Source: Spirometra erinaceieuropaei
Lineage: Eukaryota > Platyhelminthes > Cestoda > Diphyllobothriidea > Diphyllobothriidae
Assembly: GCA_902702965.1 (NCBI GenBank)
Contig: CACRXP010000306.1
Coordinates: 616,696-680,695, forward strand
DNA: 64,000 nt
Direction of reading: 5' to 3'
A program made the translations under genes and the position numbers. Below are positions 1 through 11,810 of the stretch, in pieces (position 1 is the first letter of the stretch; each line of letters starts with the position of its first letter). The notes below the pieces were generated by a model that saw only the letters and a program-made list of their open reading frames with translations, searched no databases and was not told where the DNA came from.

Positions 1-540
1 AGGAGGAGGATAAAAGTGGGTTCGCGACAATGGGATAGCAGTTAAAAGAGGAAGGTTGGTAGAGACCCACCTGAAAGACACTAGCATTTAAGTGTGACAC
101 GCTCAGGAAGAGGAGATTGTTCTGCACGGCGTACAGAATGCCCGGTACACCGATGAGTAAATTGTCACGACAGTCGGAGAAAATATTGGAATGAAGATTT
201 TGGGCAAGTCCGCGCAGGCTGAACCCCTCTTGGGCGAGGATGATGATGAGACACACGATCAGCTTTACCAGCTCGCTCATCGCAACGGCGGTGGATGAGA
301 TAAACATGTCACCTGGTCGAGACCGGATGTAGCGCGAAAGCAGGACAGTAGAGACATTTTGAAGGGTGAGGAGGACTAATGCGGCACGCTTCATGAACGT
401 CTCATCTATGAATAAAAGGATTGTGACATTTTTGAGTGCGGATATATAGACAACAGTGGGTTTAGATTAGATTCACCGTGGCGATGCCTCGGTGGTAAAT
501 GAAGCAAAAACAAGGCAGGAAATACGCGGTCCGCTGATGC

Positions 541-558
541 ATATATATATATATATAT
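541..558. repeat. (AT)9 microsatellite
   Basis: Eighteen bases of perfect AT dinucleotide repeat in otherwise mixed sequence. No gene lies beside it. Confidence 0.9.
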
Positions 559-3500
559 GGGATTCACTGCAGCAAAAGCGCAAAATATAGACCCAGTGTG
601 GACCAAACGATAGTCTCCTATAGTCCGGATCAAATACACTGCTCTGAAGACTGTGGAAAGCAAAGGTTAGGCAACAATCTTACGTTCAGAAGGCTCAGAT
701 TATATAATCGGCGAGTACTTACGCTTGAAGCAAATAACAATTCTGGAAATGTATTTATTTGTTCACAGAGCGCGTAATTTTAAATTTCAGGCTAATGAGA
801 TGTACATGGTGAAGTGGTGACTTCGGAGGACTGACTGTGGTACCGAACACCTCATTCCGAACTGAGAACACCGGGCACCTACGTCTCATTTGTGGATCCA
901 CTGACCTGGGATCTTTGTAATGGCCATACCACAGTAATCACTTCAACTACAGGCTAGTGTCGATGAGAGTTGCTGGCGCGTTTTTTCGAACTACTGTGAC
1001 TTTGGTTGCGAGGCTTTGTGTCGATTCAAAAGGAAGCATTGATCGTGCAGTGGCAGTATCAACGAGACGTTATTTCAAATATGCCACTGTGCATGACCCC
1101 ATTTAAAGTCGACTTAATCTAGCCTTATAACCGGTTATTTATGTAGGAGATAAGAGAACGAGGTTAATCCTGCAGGCCTATCGGAGTTCGGCCACCGTAA
1201 GCGTCGAGGTCTAGCACTGTCCCGGAAAGGACGTAGTGGTGACCTGAATGACCCGAATTTATCTTACTGTCTATCCATCAACCCAACCACCGTATTCCAG
1301 TGGCAAGACAATGTGAAAACAACCGGAGGCGGGCGTGATCATGGCGACTAACAGGGCTGAACGACTCATCTACGCGTGCTACACACAGCCTGGTTCTAGC
1401 TTTACACGCACCCGGCCTCGATGCGGGGAGACTCGAATCTCGCGAATATCATAAACGTCACATTAAGGAGACCGGGTTAACTCATCGGTTGGCAAACGTC
1501 CTAGTTACCGCACTTAGCGGCGCACCTCATGATGCTTTAAATGCTTGCTTGACTGTTTATGGTGGGAAACGCAACTGATGGACCCGAGTTGGATCGTTTT
1601 ACCCTCTGCTCCCTCTCGCATGCCCCAATGGCCTGTCCAAGTCGAGGGTACTGGAAATGAGATTAAGGTACGGTGGCTGACGTGAGGAGTTGCTGCCTAA
1701 CAAGCACTACACATGGACTCCTACTTCAGAGGAGTGACGGATACCAGAAAGAACATACGAAAAAGGAGTCACCGCAGTCTAAACATAGTTCGGAAGAACC
1801 AAGTAATACCGTCAACTGGTAATTTCTCAGGCCACGACTCTTGGCGCGAGTCAGGCACCTCAAATTTACTACGGCGACAAATGAGTCGAATTTCCAGGAC
1901 AAAAAGGTGCCTTATCGTCGGTCTCACTTTCTTCACGTCCTCCCCAATGCGCCGGTGGTCCGTCTGAGTCAAGCTGGCCAGCAATAAAATTAGGCGCAAT
2001 GGCGTGAGAGCCCCAGTCTGCGCGTGCCACACACCTGCTAGTCAGAGTTCATTAAAACGCGGAAGTGAGGTGTTTGCATGGTCACATAGGGCATTTTAGG
2101 CGACATAACAACGCCACAAATTGTACGGCCCGATTGCCTCACTATGATAGATTTACAGTCCGATAAATGGTTCGAATGAGCGACTGCTGGCATTGTGTCC
2201 ACGCTGCTGACAATTGTCCACTGTATATACTTGCGACATTGCAGATACGGTTGGTACAAAAGCGTCCAAGCTGTGTGAATTGGGGCCCGAGCGTGGGAGA
2301 ATGGGTGTTTTCGGCAATGCCAGTAATTATATTTAATTGTGTAGGAGATGGACTGGTCACCTCAACACTGAGCTGGACCCGAAGATGCCTGAGCAGTATA
2401 ACCCGGGCCACGAACGTCAGCTGGCAGTGCGGATATGCTTGCAGAGGTTCGACGATGGAGGTTTTGATTCGTGGTGTCGCTGTTTTGCGTGATTTGCGCT
2501 TTTATGCAATTTAGTTGGCCTCTGGGATGACTGTTTCAATGAGTAAATAATGCACCAGAACTGCCAACTCTGGTGGCGGTTTTCCAGTTCTCCTGGCGTC
2601 TGTTGTTGTCTTGTATGGCTTGCTCACCCTGCAAATCCGGAGTTAAATTTCTTCGTCCTTGTCATCAAACCAGTCCTGGTGCAGTCGGTGTGTGTGTGCA
2701 AGGGGGGACCACCATAGCGGTGGCGTGCATGACGGTCTCCCAGGTTACTGCCTGTTCGGCGTCTCAAACAGTCGAGCCCGCCGACATGCAGGACCTTTCT
2801 TAGGGCAAACCACAGATAATAGGGAGCTCACACGGCGCCAGACAGGATTTAATCGTCGACTTCCGATTTCCCAATTCATGTTCTACCTCTTAACTATAGT
2901 AAATAACAAAGTCAGCCCGCTGTGTGAAGTCAGCAGTATTCTCTTCTTTTTGATATGCATCGCAATGATTGAGAAGCCCGGTAGTCATAGACTGGTGAAG
3001 AAAAAAAGCAGTCGGCTGTTGAGTCTACTGCCCATTCTCGACGACAAAAACGCAGAAAAAGTCAAGTGGGAGTGGCGTTCACTGATCTATCCTGATTGCG
3101 CATAGGGAGATGTTGCGATCTCGTTTCACTCCGAAGATCCGGCCATTTCTGGTTCATTCGCCGCCAGGATTGGTTACCATGCCTGCTATGCAAGCGGTCT
3201 CAGTCGGCGGGGCTGGGCCCGCTGCGTCGCCTTCAAGGTTATGCCTGTCACGCATTGACTAATGCACCCAGGCGCAGGATGAACCAGTCGGCCAGTTAAT
3301 CCAGGCAAGTAGTCAACTCTGATGGAGACAAGGTCCCACCGCTGACAAGGAAGACCTGGAATTAGAGATCTAGTGGCTTTTAAGTCTGATGTTCCAGCAC
3401 CGATTCGCATGTCAACGTTCTGTTACCTGGACATAACAGACATTTACGGGAAAATATCCATTGCGATCGCACCTCTTGTGTGGCTCCACTTCGGACCTCA

Positions 3501-4424
3501 GTTCAGAAGCCTCGAAAGCGTAGGACTGTTTAAGGATATCTGTAATCAGCTACTAGCAGAAAGTTAAGTACAGACAGGAGTATTTCACGAATGGAAGAGA
3601 ATATGCGCATCCCAGGTTCTTGTTTAAAAGACGACGAAGGCACGATCACTGGTCCCAGTATAACACCCCAGCAGAACTGACGGACAGAAACCCCCTTGTT
3701 TTAATCGCGATCACTCTTTCGTAGATCGATCGTGAGGCCTGATCACGCGTGGGCCATCACCGACGGCCGTCAATCTGATAAGTCCAATCTTCAACATTTT
3801 TCCGCTTATCTGTTTTGTTGTACATTAGTTCTTATGTGGTTTACACTTTCGTTTCTTCTCCCAGACTTCCACACCGTGTTTTGCGTGTATTTTTGTACCC
3901 ACCGAGTTTCTAACATTTTCGTTCACGACTATTTTTCTATCGTTCGTTCTTGCCAACCTGGTTATAACATCTACGACCAGCTATACGTTACATCTCGTAT
4001 CCAGTAAACTGCTCGCATTTTCCAGCCGTCGTTTAATACTCACCGCTTACTCGTGCGTCTGCATGCGACTGCCTGTGTAATGGATACTTTAGGTACGAAC
4101 ACTCAAGAGCAGGAGACTCTGACCAAGAAACGAAAGTTATACTCAGATTCGAGTGATCCCCACTCTGTCCCCTCCCCGATTTCGCAGGACGTTATACCAG
4201 TGATCGTGCCTTCGTCTTCTTTTAGAAGTATTTCAGGATACAGTCAATTCAGGCCAATGACAGCAATCCCGTAAAAGGCAAGAGTTGAAAGGTGACTACA
4301 GTTTAGGTAGTGCGAAACTCCGAATGTTCGAGGAGTGGGAGGCAATAGAGCAGAGCGTTAGTATTGGCAAGCTAAATTAAGTAGACAAGAACACTAAATT
4401 TGGAGTAGACCTCGCGTGTTCTAG

Positions 4425-4443
4425 CCCCCCCCCCCCACCCCCC
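4425..4443. repeat. Poly-C tract
   Basis: Twelve C, one A, then six C. Similar C runs occur at 7226-7238 and near 11,184, the latter two inside decayed LINE sequence. Confidence 0.85.
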
Positions 4444-6387
4444 GTAAAGGTACGAATTCAACAACATATTACAATTACTGCTCAGTTCTCTGCAAAACAC
4501 ACTAGCTAACGTATAGATGCCAAACCGATCTTCATCTCACGAGTGCAAAGAGAAGTAAGGTCAACTGAACACAAAAATAATTCAATCTATTAATACTTCT
4601 GTCTGCGAAAATCTAGGACTTCCAAAAAAAGGAGTCGCCCACGGTGACAGTCGCTATATTCGTTCGAGCTCTCGTAATGTCTCGCCAAGGCGCGCACACT
4701 TGCCTCTGACTGTGGGCTCCTGCACGGGCTCGAAGGCTCAAACAAATAAACTGGCTGTTTCAGTGACGGACTCCTTTGCAACACGAATATGAGGCTAGCA
4801 CGCTCACCTCCACTCGTGCAACACAAATCATCTCAGTTTGGATAAAAGTTCGCACCCTGTTTGATGCGGGTAAAAAATAAGCGCCCACAGGCATGCCTAA
4901 TCACAAACATTTTCAGTGTTTTCCGTAGCAGCATTCCAGCTTCCAGTGAGTTTGCTGATGCCTAGTTTATAAAATCACCCAGGTTTGGATGAGAAATGTG
5001 GAACTAAGTCATTTTAGCCTTCCCTCTTAACGTCATGTCAGTCAATTAAAAGAGCTTTGTAAACCTCTAAACAAATGATTATCCGAATAGGAAACTTCGG
5101 GTGAAAAAGGTGGCGCAACACTCCATCCCAGTAAAATTCCTGCAGATTTTCGCAGTGAGGAGACAGGATGATTTCCTTCGCGCTAGAAATGGGCACTTTC
5201 TGTTTAGGGAAGCTTTCCGGAGGCGAAATTGCCGGCAATGCACATCAGCGCTGATTTTTTAATTATTTTCCTCTAAATATCTCACTATGCATTCAACACA
5301 GCCTTTGCGGGATGAAGGCCCTTGAGTTCTGGACTGATCGATCGCCATGACAGACGTCTTGACGATGACGGTGCTTATCCCTATGGTAAAGGACCTATTC
5401 CTCGTCTCCGCTAATGATTCTGTTCAGAACTAGATCACGCAACTGTCATGTGAACAGGTTCACAATACTTGATACATCTTCGGACAGGTCGTGCAGAACC
5501 AGATTTCCGCAGAAAGACACTTTTTCAACTTTTTTCCGATTCAACTACGGCAGTCGAATGGCTGATATGCAAATTATTATCAACTACCCTGACCATATTG
5601 GACGGAACAATTCTAACAATCTTATCAAGTTACTCTTGGTTGCGTCTTTCTGGTCATCCATTTTTTGGCTTGTCGTGTAGATTAAAGCGAGGAAACCACT
5701 TTCTACGTGTGCCTTCCGTCAAAAAATCCGGACCGTAAGTGCTCCTAATGCACTTTTTTGTTGCTCCACTAGTAACGCCTCTACGTAACTCATAAAGCAA
5801 GGCACGTCCAATATGATCTCCAGTTTGTTCAAACGGGTTCTAGTTCGCAAGTAATTTCGACAAAAAGTAGTATAATCTGAAGGAAAAATAATATAAGTGA
5901 GAAGGTACTGCTAGACAATATTAGTAGATAACACTTTGACAAATCTTGCTTAGCATCTTCAGTTTAAAAATAGGAAGAAACTTCCATTCTAACCTTATAT
6001 TTCATAAACGCACATCTGACTCGGGGAAGAAAAACATCTACGAGGTATTGACGGTGGTCTTTGCGCCGCAAACTTTACCTATTCACTAAGACGGACATCG
6101 GAAACCAAGGATAACTCACTTTCGATGAGCGAACGGAACGGTTTAGTTAGACCACCCAGAGAGGCCGGCTTCATGTTGTCAAATATGGATGAAGCTGAAG
6201 GATAGAATGAGAATTTTAGAATCAACAAGGGTAGAAAGTGACCTGAAATGTGGCGATCAGAACATCTTTGCCGGTAAAAATGAGAACGGAAAATGTATGA
6301 ATAAAACACTAATCTGTATGAAAATGGGCTGAAAAGGGGTAATAATACGACAAGAAGACTCAGTCATTTGGACGAAACGTTTATTTG

Positions 6388-6430
6388 TCTGAGGTTTCGA
6401 ATTTACACTCGGACACAGCATCAGAGAACG
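6388..6430 (-). ncRNA. Degenerate hammerhead-ribozyme-like motif, copy 1
   Basis: Read on the minus strand, CTGATG (6419-6424) is followed about 20 bases later by GAAACCTC (6391-6398), then CAGACAAATAAACG. The same order, with close similarity in flanks and spacing, recurs at 7443-7476, so the two are copies of one repeat. The family resemblance is to minimal hammerhead ribozymes reported in Penelope-like elements, which have a CUGAUGA box, stem II, then GAAA and a GUC cleavage triplet. Here stem II pairs poorly and the GUC position reads CUC, so this copy would not be expected to cleave. The AATAAA just downstream could be a poly(A) signal of the parent element. Confidence 0.3.
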
Positions 6431-6720
6431 TAACAGACAACTGTAGCGGACGCACAGGAGGTGCGGTGGTCAAGCAATCACAATCCACTAAGATTGGTAG
6501 GTCCAACTCTCACTTTAGATGCTCGTACTTGGTGCGTTGATTGCCCGGTCGACCTCACCTGGGTCGGCAATTTCTGCGATTCCAACACTTGTTGCTGACG
6601 GACGTGAAAAGCGCTTCACTATAAGGCTCACAAGTGTTGCTATTGGAAGCAATGTTTACCCGCGCGCCCACCTTGCGAGTAATTACTCTGTCCAGGCAAT
6701 GTTTTAGAAACAAACAGGGA

Positions 6721-6800
6721 GGGTGATATCTCAGTGGCTTACGGGTTGAAGAGCCGACTCAGGGGGCTCGCGACTCGCGGGGTTGTCGCCTACTGCAAGA
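6721..6800 (+). repeat. tRNA-like SINE remnant
   Basis: The segment opens GGTGATATCTCAGTGGCTTA, which resembles the D-arm and box A of a tRNA (the usual form has AGCTCAGTGG). About 50 bases on, GACTCGCGGGGTTGTCGCC sits where a box B (GGTTCGANTCC) would be, but is corrupted. This pattern suggests a tRNA-derived SINE head. No second full copy is seen in the window, so the call rests on resemblance only. Confidence 0.35.
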
Positions 6801-7091
6801 ACTTCCACCTCGTCTAACTTCAGGATGTGGACGGCGAGGTCGAGTGAGCCACAATTTGAGGATTGGTGATGCGTGTCTGGCCATTGGCCTCTGGAATAAT
6901 CTCCCGCTTTCTCTAATGTAGTTGTTTTGCTCGCAGTTGTATCCGATCCCGCAAAAGATTGCAGACGTTTCTTGCCGTGGTGGCTGGTCTTTCAGTCGCA
7001 TTAATTGCCACGAGATGGTTATCTGCGGTTTGTACTTACTTTGTACTTGATACCACTGTGATCATATCTGGTCTGGCGAGTCTCAAGGATG

Positions 7092-7415
7092 TCACGGACT
7101 GCACTTCTCCACGCGTGACGGTCCGCGGCAGCAGATCTCTTCACCGGCGACGGAGACCAAATACCGGAGTTCCGAGAACCACTTTCGTGCCGTGACGGAA
7201 TGTGTGGAGCCAGGTTTTGAGTTCACCCCCCCCCCCCCTCGTGTGGGTAACGTTGTCGGACGGGCAACAACACTGAGCTCGTGAGGAAGAGGACGACGAA
7301 GAATGTGTCCGAACAACCGCAGTCGTTTTTCCTGAATTGCCTGAGATACCCCTGCAATGCTGTCGCAGCGAGTGCACACAGTCTCATTTGAGACGATGTC
7401 AGTGTACTTTACTTG
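7092..7415 (-). pseudogene. RTE-like LINE, C-terminal fragment of reverse transcriptase polyprotein
   Basis: The minus-strand frame reads through SIAGVSQAIQEKRLRLFGHILRR and HELSVVA, then GGGG and VNSKPGSTHS. This is the thumb/C-terminal tail typical of RTE-type non-LTR retrotransposons, where a stretch ending RRLRWFGHILRR precedes the end of the protein. The same tail is seen, more decayed, at 14,625-14,830 on the plus strand. Only the 3' end is present; the upstream side changes near 7,405-7,415 into sequence carrying a hammerhead-like motif. A C13 run at 7226-7238 lies within it and shifts the frame relative to the alternative minus-strand frame at 7141-7377. It is a dead fragment. Confidence 0.6.
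7226..7238. repeat. Poly-C run (C13) inside the RTE fragment
   Basis: Thirteen consecutive C on the plus strand, read as a glycine run on the minus strand. It lies where related copies encode an arginine/glycine-rich stretch, so it has probably grown by slippage. Confidence 0.85.
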
Positions 7416-7442
7416 GAGGATGATCCCTAGGTTTATTGGCCT

Positions 7443-7476
7443 GACGTTTCGGATTCTCACTTGAACCCACCATCAG
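7443..7476 (-). ncRNA. Hammerhead-ribozyme-like motif, copy 2
   Basis: On the minus strand, CTGATG (7471-7476) is followed by GT, then a six-pair stem II made of GGGTTC (7463-7468) and GAATCC (7451-7456) with a six-base loop, then GAAACGTC (7443-7450). Box order, stem II and a GUC triplet after GAAA match the minimal hammerhead ribozymes known from Penelope-like elements. One deviation is that the base after CUGAUG is G instead of the conserved A; there is also one extra base before stem II. CCAATAAACC follows directly. It is clearly the same repeat as 6388-6430 but keeps the pairing better. The fold is by eye, without a covariance search. Confidence 0.4.
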
Positions 7477-7499
7477 AGACGGTCGCAGTCATGAATCAG

Positions 7500-9070
7500 T
7501 CTTTAATCTCGGGATGCAGCTTAAAAAACTGGTATTCCCGGCGTTTATGGATAAACCGACCGATTACGCGACCTCGCTCACCTGTGACACCATAGACTGC
7601 AGATCGCGATTTGTGTAAAACCCCAAATCTCATTGGCGTGGGAAGGTGACTTAGGGCTTCCCCGACGTTCTAGACCTGTTTACCAAAATTGGAGTCCAAT
7701 CCAATTCGGCCCTTATTCTCTTTTTTGCGTGCACCGACTGATATAAATTAAAAATCTCGGCTCCTGAATCTTTGTTCGGAAGCGCGTACTCCAAGTTCGC
7801 GCATAAATTTCCGGAGAAATTTAAAAAAACCGTATGGGAAGTGGGGTCTTCATAACAGAAAGCACATGGGGAACACCGGGGAACCCTTGATGAGACGAAC
7901 CCCTCACGCAGCTGCACAAGATCAGCGAAACCCGCATGTCCGAGCTTTTAGCTAGTGCATGCGTTGCCAGAGTGCTAAAATCATTCAGTGTTTGTTGGCA
8001 GCATGTGAACATTGCGCTGCTATTATCCAGTAGCCGATGGATTTCACCTTAGATATTCATATCAACTTTCAGTGCGAATCCAAAAAGCTTTATTCCGAAG
8101 TACGTACTGTAAGTTCGCGTATTAATTTCCGAGGAAATTAAAAAAGGCGGACAGGTTTGACAGAAAATCGCCACACATGAAATGATGTCAAGACGGCGGC
8201 AGCCATTGACGAAGATATGTCCTAATAAGCGAGTATAACTGCAGTTGTGGTCTACTGCCTGTCATCTAGATTGTTTAGGGAAGCCGAAGAACAGAGTCCT
8301 TTTCGAGAATTAAAAATCACAGCCTTCGAAACGAGAAGAGGAAAAATCCTAGCTGTGAGTTCGCAAGAGCGGCCACGGTGTCTGCCTCTCAAAAAACTGC
8401 CGACAGGACGGGCTGCATCACGCGCCTCGTACACACGGGAATCGCCTTGCCCCGCCCCGCCCAACTCTCCTCTGTGGATCCCCGAAGCTATGTTCTGTTT
8501 AGCGGCCACATCTCGGCAGCCGCCTCGACCGCATAGACAGTTGACGGTATCCGATGGGTGCGTGTCCCCCCGATACGGGTCACGCTGCGCGCAGGTCTAC
8601 CTTGCCGTAAACAAATGCGCGTGCAAGTCAACGTCCTGCGGCCCACCATGATGTGAGGCACACGGTTGACATGGTCCTTCGCGATCGTCCAACTGTCATG
8701 TGTCTGTACGTCAGGTAGACCTGCTCACTGTCATATCTCCATTGCCCACGAAATTTTTACAAACGTCCTACGGACTCAGCGACCGCGATCCCCGAGGCGG
8801 CCCAGGCTACTTCGGGTCGCCCTCCGACTAAACAAAAAGTCGCGACTCATAGTGGAATTTGACAGCCACCTGGGATGGCTAGGCGGCCCTATCTAGGGGC
8901 AACCTTGCTTACGCCTCATGGCAGAGACTGGAAAAGGTGCCCTAAACAAGTGTCGGAAAGTCATGCCGCTTGCAAACTGGCCGTGGCTCGAGGAAGTAAA
9001 ACAAGCGATCATAACAACATACACAACAACCACCTCCGTCCCACTCCACGGTCTGTTAACGACTCTGTTC
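7500..9070. other. No recognisable gene; probable 5' flank of LINE copy A
   Basis: Several unsupported short frames overlap on both strands. The last few hundred bases before 9,075 directly precede the endonuclease start of LINE copy A and may be its 5' untranslated region, but no intact copy in the window has that region for comparison. Confidence 0.4.
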
Positions 9071-9074
9071 ACTC

Positions 9075-11260
9075 TGACAGCCGGGAATGTTCATCCTCTC
9101 CTAGGCAACTCGTTGAACAACCGACCGGAAAGGAGAGCATCGCTGATCACTCCAGAACCACCGCGCTATAAGACAGACCTCGCAGCTCTCTGAACAGCGA
9201 CAATTAGAAAAGGGTGGGTGTTAGTTATAACTTATTAGAAAGCGACGTCCAACGGCATAAGGACAAGCCAGAGTCGCCTTCGCCATCAAAAAAGAACGTC
9301 ACGAGACGGCCGTCCTGGCTGTCGCAGGGCATAAACGCAATCTCACAACCACGAGGCCGCCACTTCATTGGATCATATTTACCACAGTCATCGACACCTA
9401 TGCTTCTTTCCCAATAACCAGGTCCAGTGACGTGAAGTGCACGACCTCCTAGCCAGTGTACGGAAAGCGAACAAATTAATTTTCCTCGGTGACTTCGATC
9501 TCCTCGTCGACATGAATCAGGTTATGTGTGAGAGTGCTGGGTCATTTCGGAATCAGTAGCCGCAATAGCAATGACCTTCTCCTCCTGAAAGCCTGGACGG
9601 ATAATACTCCTCACCTGGTCAACACCCCCTTCTATTTTCCGATCCGGGAACAGACGACGTGGATGCATCCTCGCTCGTGTCCCTGGCGGTTGGTAAGCTA
9701 TGGCCTCATCAGGAGGCGTGACTAAGGTGACGTGCTAGCAACCACGTTCCGACTGTTGGACAGAGCACCACATTGTCATCCTCAAGATTAGGCTTCAACT
9801 GCATCTCAACCAGACAAGTTAAATATTATATTAACGGGTACGATCGAACGCGGATCAAATCCTAGCAGTTGCATGAATGGCAACCTGCAACAAATGCAGG
9901 TATTTGAGGCGAATACCAATTTCGAGACCTAATGCAGAGAGAACCGTGGCATGTCGTTCAGGCCACTGTTCTGGAAGTACTCGGTTGCGCTCATCGACAG
10001 CACCGGCACTGGTTCGTTGAAAATCACGAAGAAATCCGTCGATGTGTGCAAACAGCAGCGCAGATGACAATAAGGCCGCATTCTCTCGATGCTGAAGCCC
10101 AACGCAGCGTAGGCTAAGGAAAGTGCAAAACGATTGGGTAAAACCAAGGTCTGAAGAAATCCAAGGGTGCGCCGACCACAATGTGATGAAGAATCTCGTA
10201 GCAACTGTCGAAACAGACTACGGTCACCAAATCAAGCGGACTGCGCCGCCGGTCAGCCAAAACTGAACAGGCCTGCTGTCGGAAGTTGCAGATCCTAAAG
10301 CGCTGGACCCAGCACTTCAAGGGTATCCGTAACCACCCGTCCACAGTCTGTGAAAAAGCCATCAGCCAAATTACTCCTGCGGACATCTGCAACGTCCTCG
10401 ATCGTCCGCCTCTCCTTACAGAGACAACGCCCGTTATGGAACAGCTGCTCACCGGAGAAGCACTGGGCACCGACGCAATTCCAGCCAGAATTTACAGATA
10501 GGAGTGGCCATCAAAGTACGGAAAAGCTTTCTTCGCTGTCCCAGGAGATATGGGTACGAGGATAAATCCACCAGGACCTCCTGCTCGCGAATGAATGAGC
10601 GTCAAGCACCACCACAGAAAAGGGAACGGAGACCTCTTTGTCAGGCTAACAATCAGCCCGGGACAGATAATGGCCATACGCCAACCGGAATCCTCGTCAA
10701 CACAACGATCTTGTAGGCGGTAGAGAAGTGCACTGTGTACGAAAGCAAAGTAAGAACACTCGGCCGCGCTCACCTCAGCCGTTCCCGTCGGTTGAAAGGA
10801 ACGGACACCAGACACACAGATCCTAGAAGGAACCGGCGTCTTCCGTATTCACTTCGTTCTGGGGCAGATCCAACTGCAATTGAACGGTCATGTCGCGAGG
10901 ATGAATAATAAGCGCCTGCCCAAGAACTTATTCTACGGCGTGGCCACAGTACTCGCTGGCAAAGCAGACAAAAGCGCCGTTACAAGGAGGCCTTGAGGCC
11001 CTTACGCAAACACCTGAGAATCGATCAGGATACCTGGGATGAAGTCGCTTAAGACTGGCGGGCCTGGCACACTGTCGGAACACCTGGAGCGACCATTTTC
11101 GAAGCCGACCGAGTAACCGCTGCCAAGGCTAAAGGAGAGATTCGTAATTTCCAAGTGTCACAGGTACACGACACAAGCACCTAACCCCCCCCCCTCCCCG
11201 TCGTGTCCACACTGTTAACGGACATGCTGGGCACTGACTGATCTGGTTGGACATCTTCGA
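9075..11260 (+). pseudogene. Decayed zinc-finger LINE, copy A (endonuclease plus parts of reverse transcriptase)
   Basis: Broken frames match, in order, the protein of the copy at 42.2-45.2 kb and the endonuclease such elements carry. NNRPERRASL and RYKTDLAAL (9,110-9,195) mark the start. ANKLIFLGDF (about 9,470-9,500) is the APE-endonuclease core, and TTWMHPRS (about 9,655) is near its end. EVLGCAHRQHRHWF (about 9,975-10,020) is the linker. WTQHFKG and GEALGTDAIPA (10,300-10,500) open the reverse transcriptase. The palm with its catalytic box is missing: the sequence jumps near 10,730-10,820 to the C-terminal part (QIQLQLNGHVARM, about 10,860-10,900), then a ruined zinc-finger start near 11,190. 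Stops and frameshifts are many, so it is long dead. It is the only copy here that still shows the endonuclease half. Confidence 0.75.
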
Positions 11261-11810
11261 ACCGAGTTCAATATCAACAAGACCAACGCGCTCCTCCGCT
11301 CAAAAAACACTACCCGACTACAAAGGAACCTATTCCACAGCATGCGCATACGCGACGCCGCTCCGTAACAGATAAAAAAAAAACCACTCTTGTAGCATGT
11401 ATGCGATCTACTTTGCCAGCGTTGACACATCAGGAAAGACGCCGCATGTAAGAACATGCATATTTCACATGAGCGGAAGGCTGTCCTGTGAGTGGTCTGG
11501 TACGCGAAGTAGGTCAAAATTGCCTGTGGTTGGCGCATACAGGTCGTCTAGACTTATACAAAACTGCGCCCACGTCCATCTCTAAACAGCATCAGTGCAC
11601 AGTCGGTGTGGGGGGAGAGACTGGTAGGTGTGGAGCAAGTCCGCTTCACTACCGCTGCTGAGCCCACCTGGTGGGGCAGTGAACGCCACCGTCGAAATGT
11701 CACTGGTATGACGGGAACGGGAGGAGAATGCGATGGGTTCAACACTTAATTCCTTATTACACTGAATCCGATGCGTTTTTAAACTACTACGCTATAAAGG
11801 CAACGGATTG
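11260..11810 (+). mobile_element. 3' tail of LINE copy A
   Basis: The sequence after the ruined zinc-finger start has no coding signal. Near its end, a segment at about 11,768-11,795 (AATCCGATGCGTTTTTAAAC and onward) closely resembles 16,110-16,146 behind zinc-finger copy B. Matching non-coding sequence at the same relative place in two copies suggests a shared 3' untranslated end. Confidence 0.4.

Larger units (their letters stand above)
1..6360. other. Non-coding stretch with no recognisable gene
   Basis: No open frame here is longer than about 150 codons and none matches a family I know. Frames on opposite strands overlap freely, as in random sequence. A plus-strand frame at 4081-4274 starts MDTLGTN and carries a short basic KKRK patch; it could be the start of a LINE ORF1, but nothing else supports it. 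The stretch holds an AT microsatellite and a C-rich tract listed separately. Old, unrecognisable repeats are the likeliest content. Confidence 0.6.
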
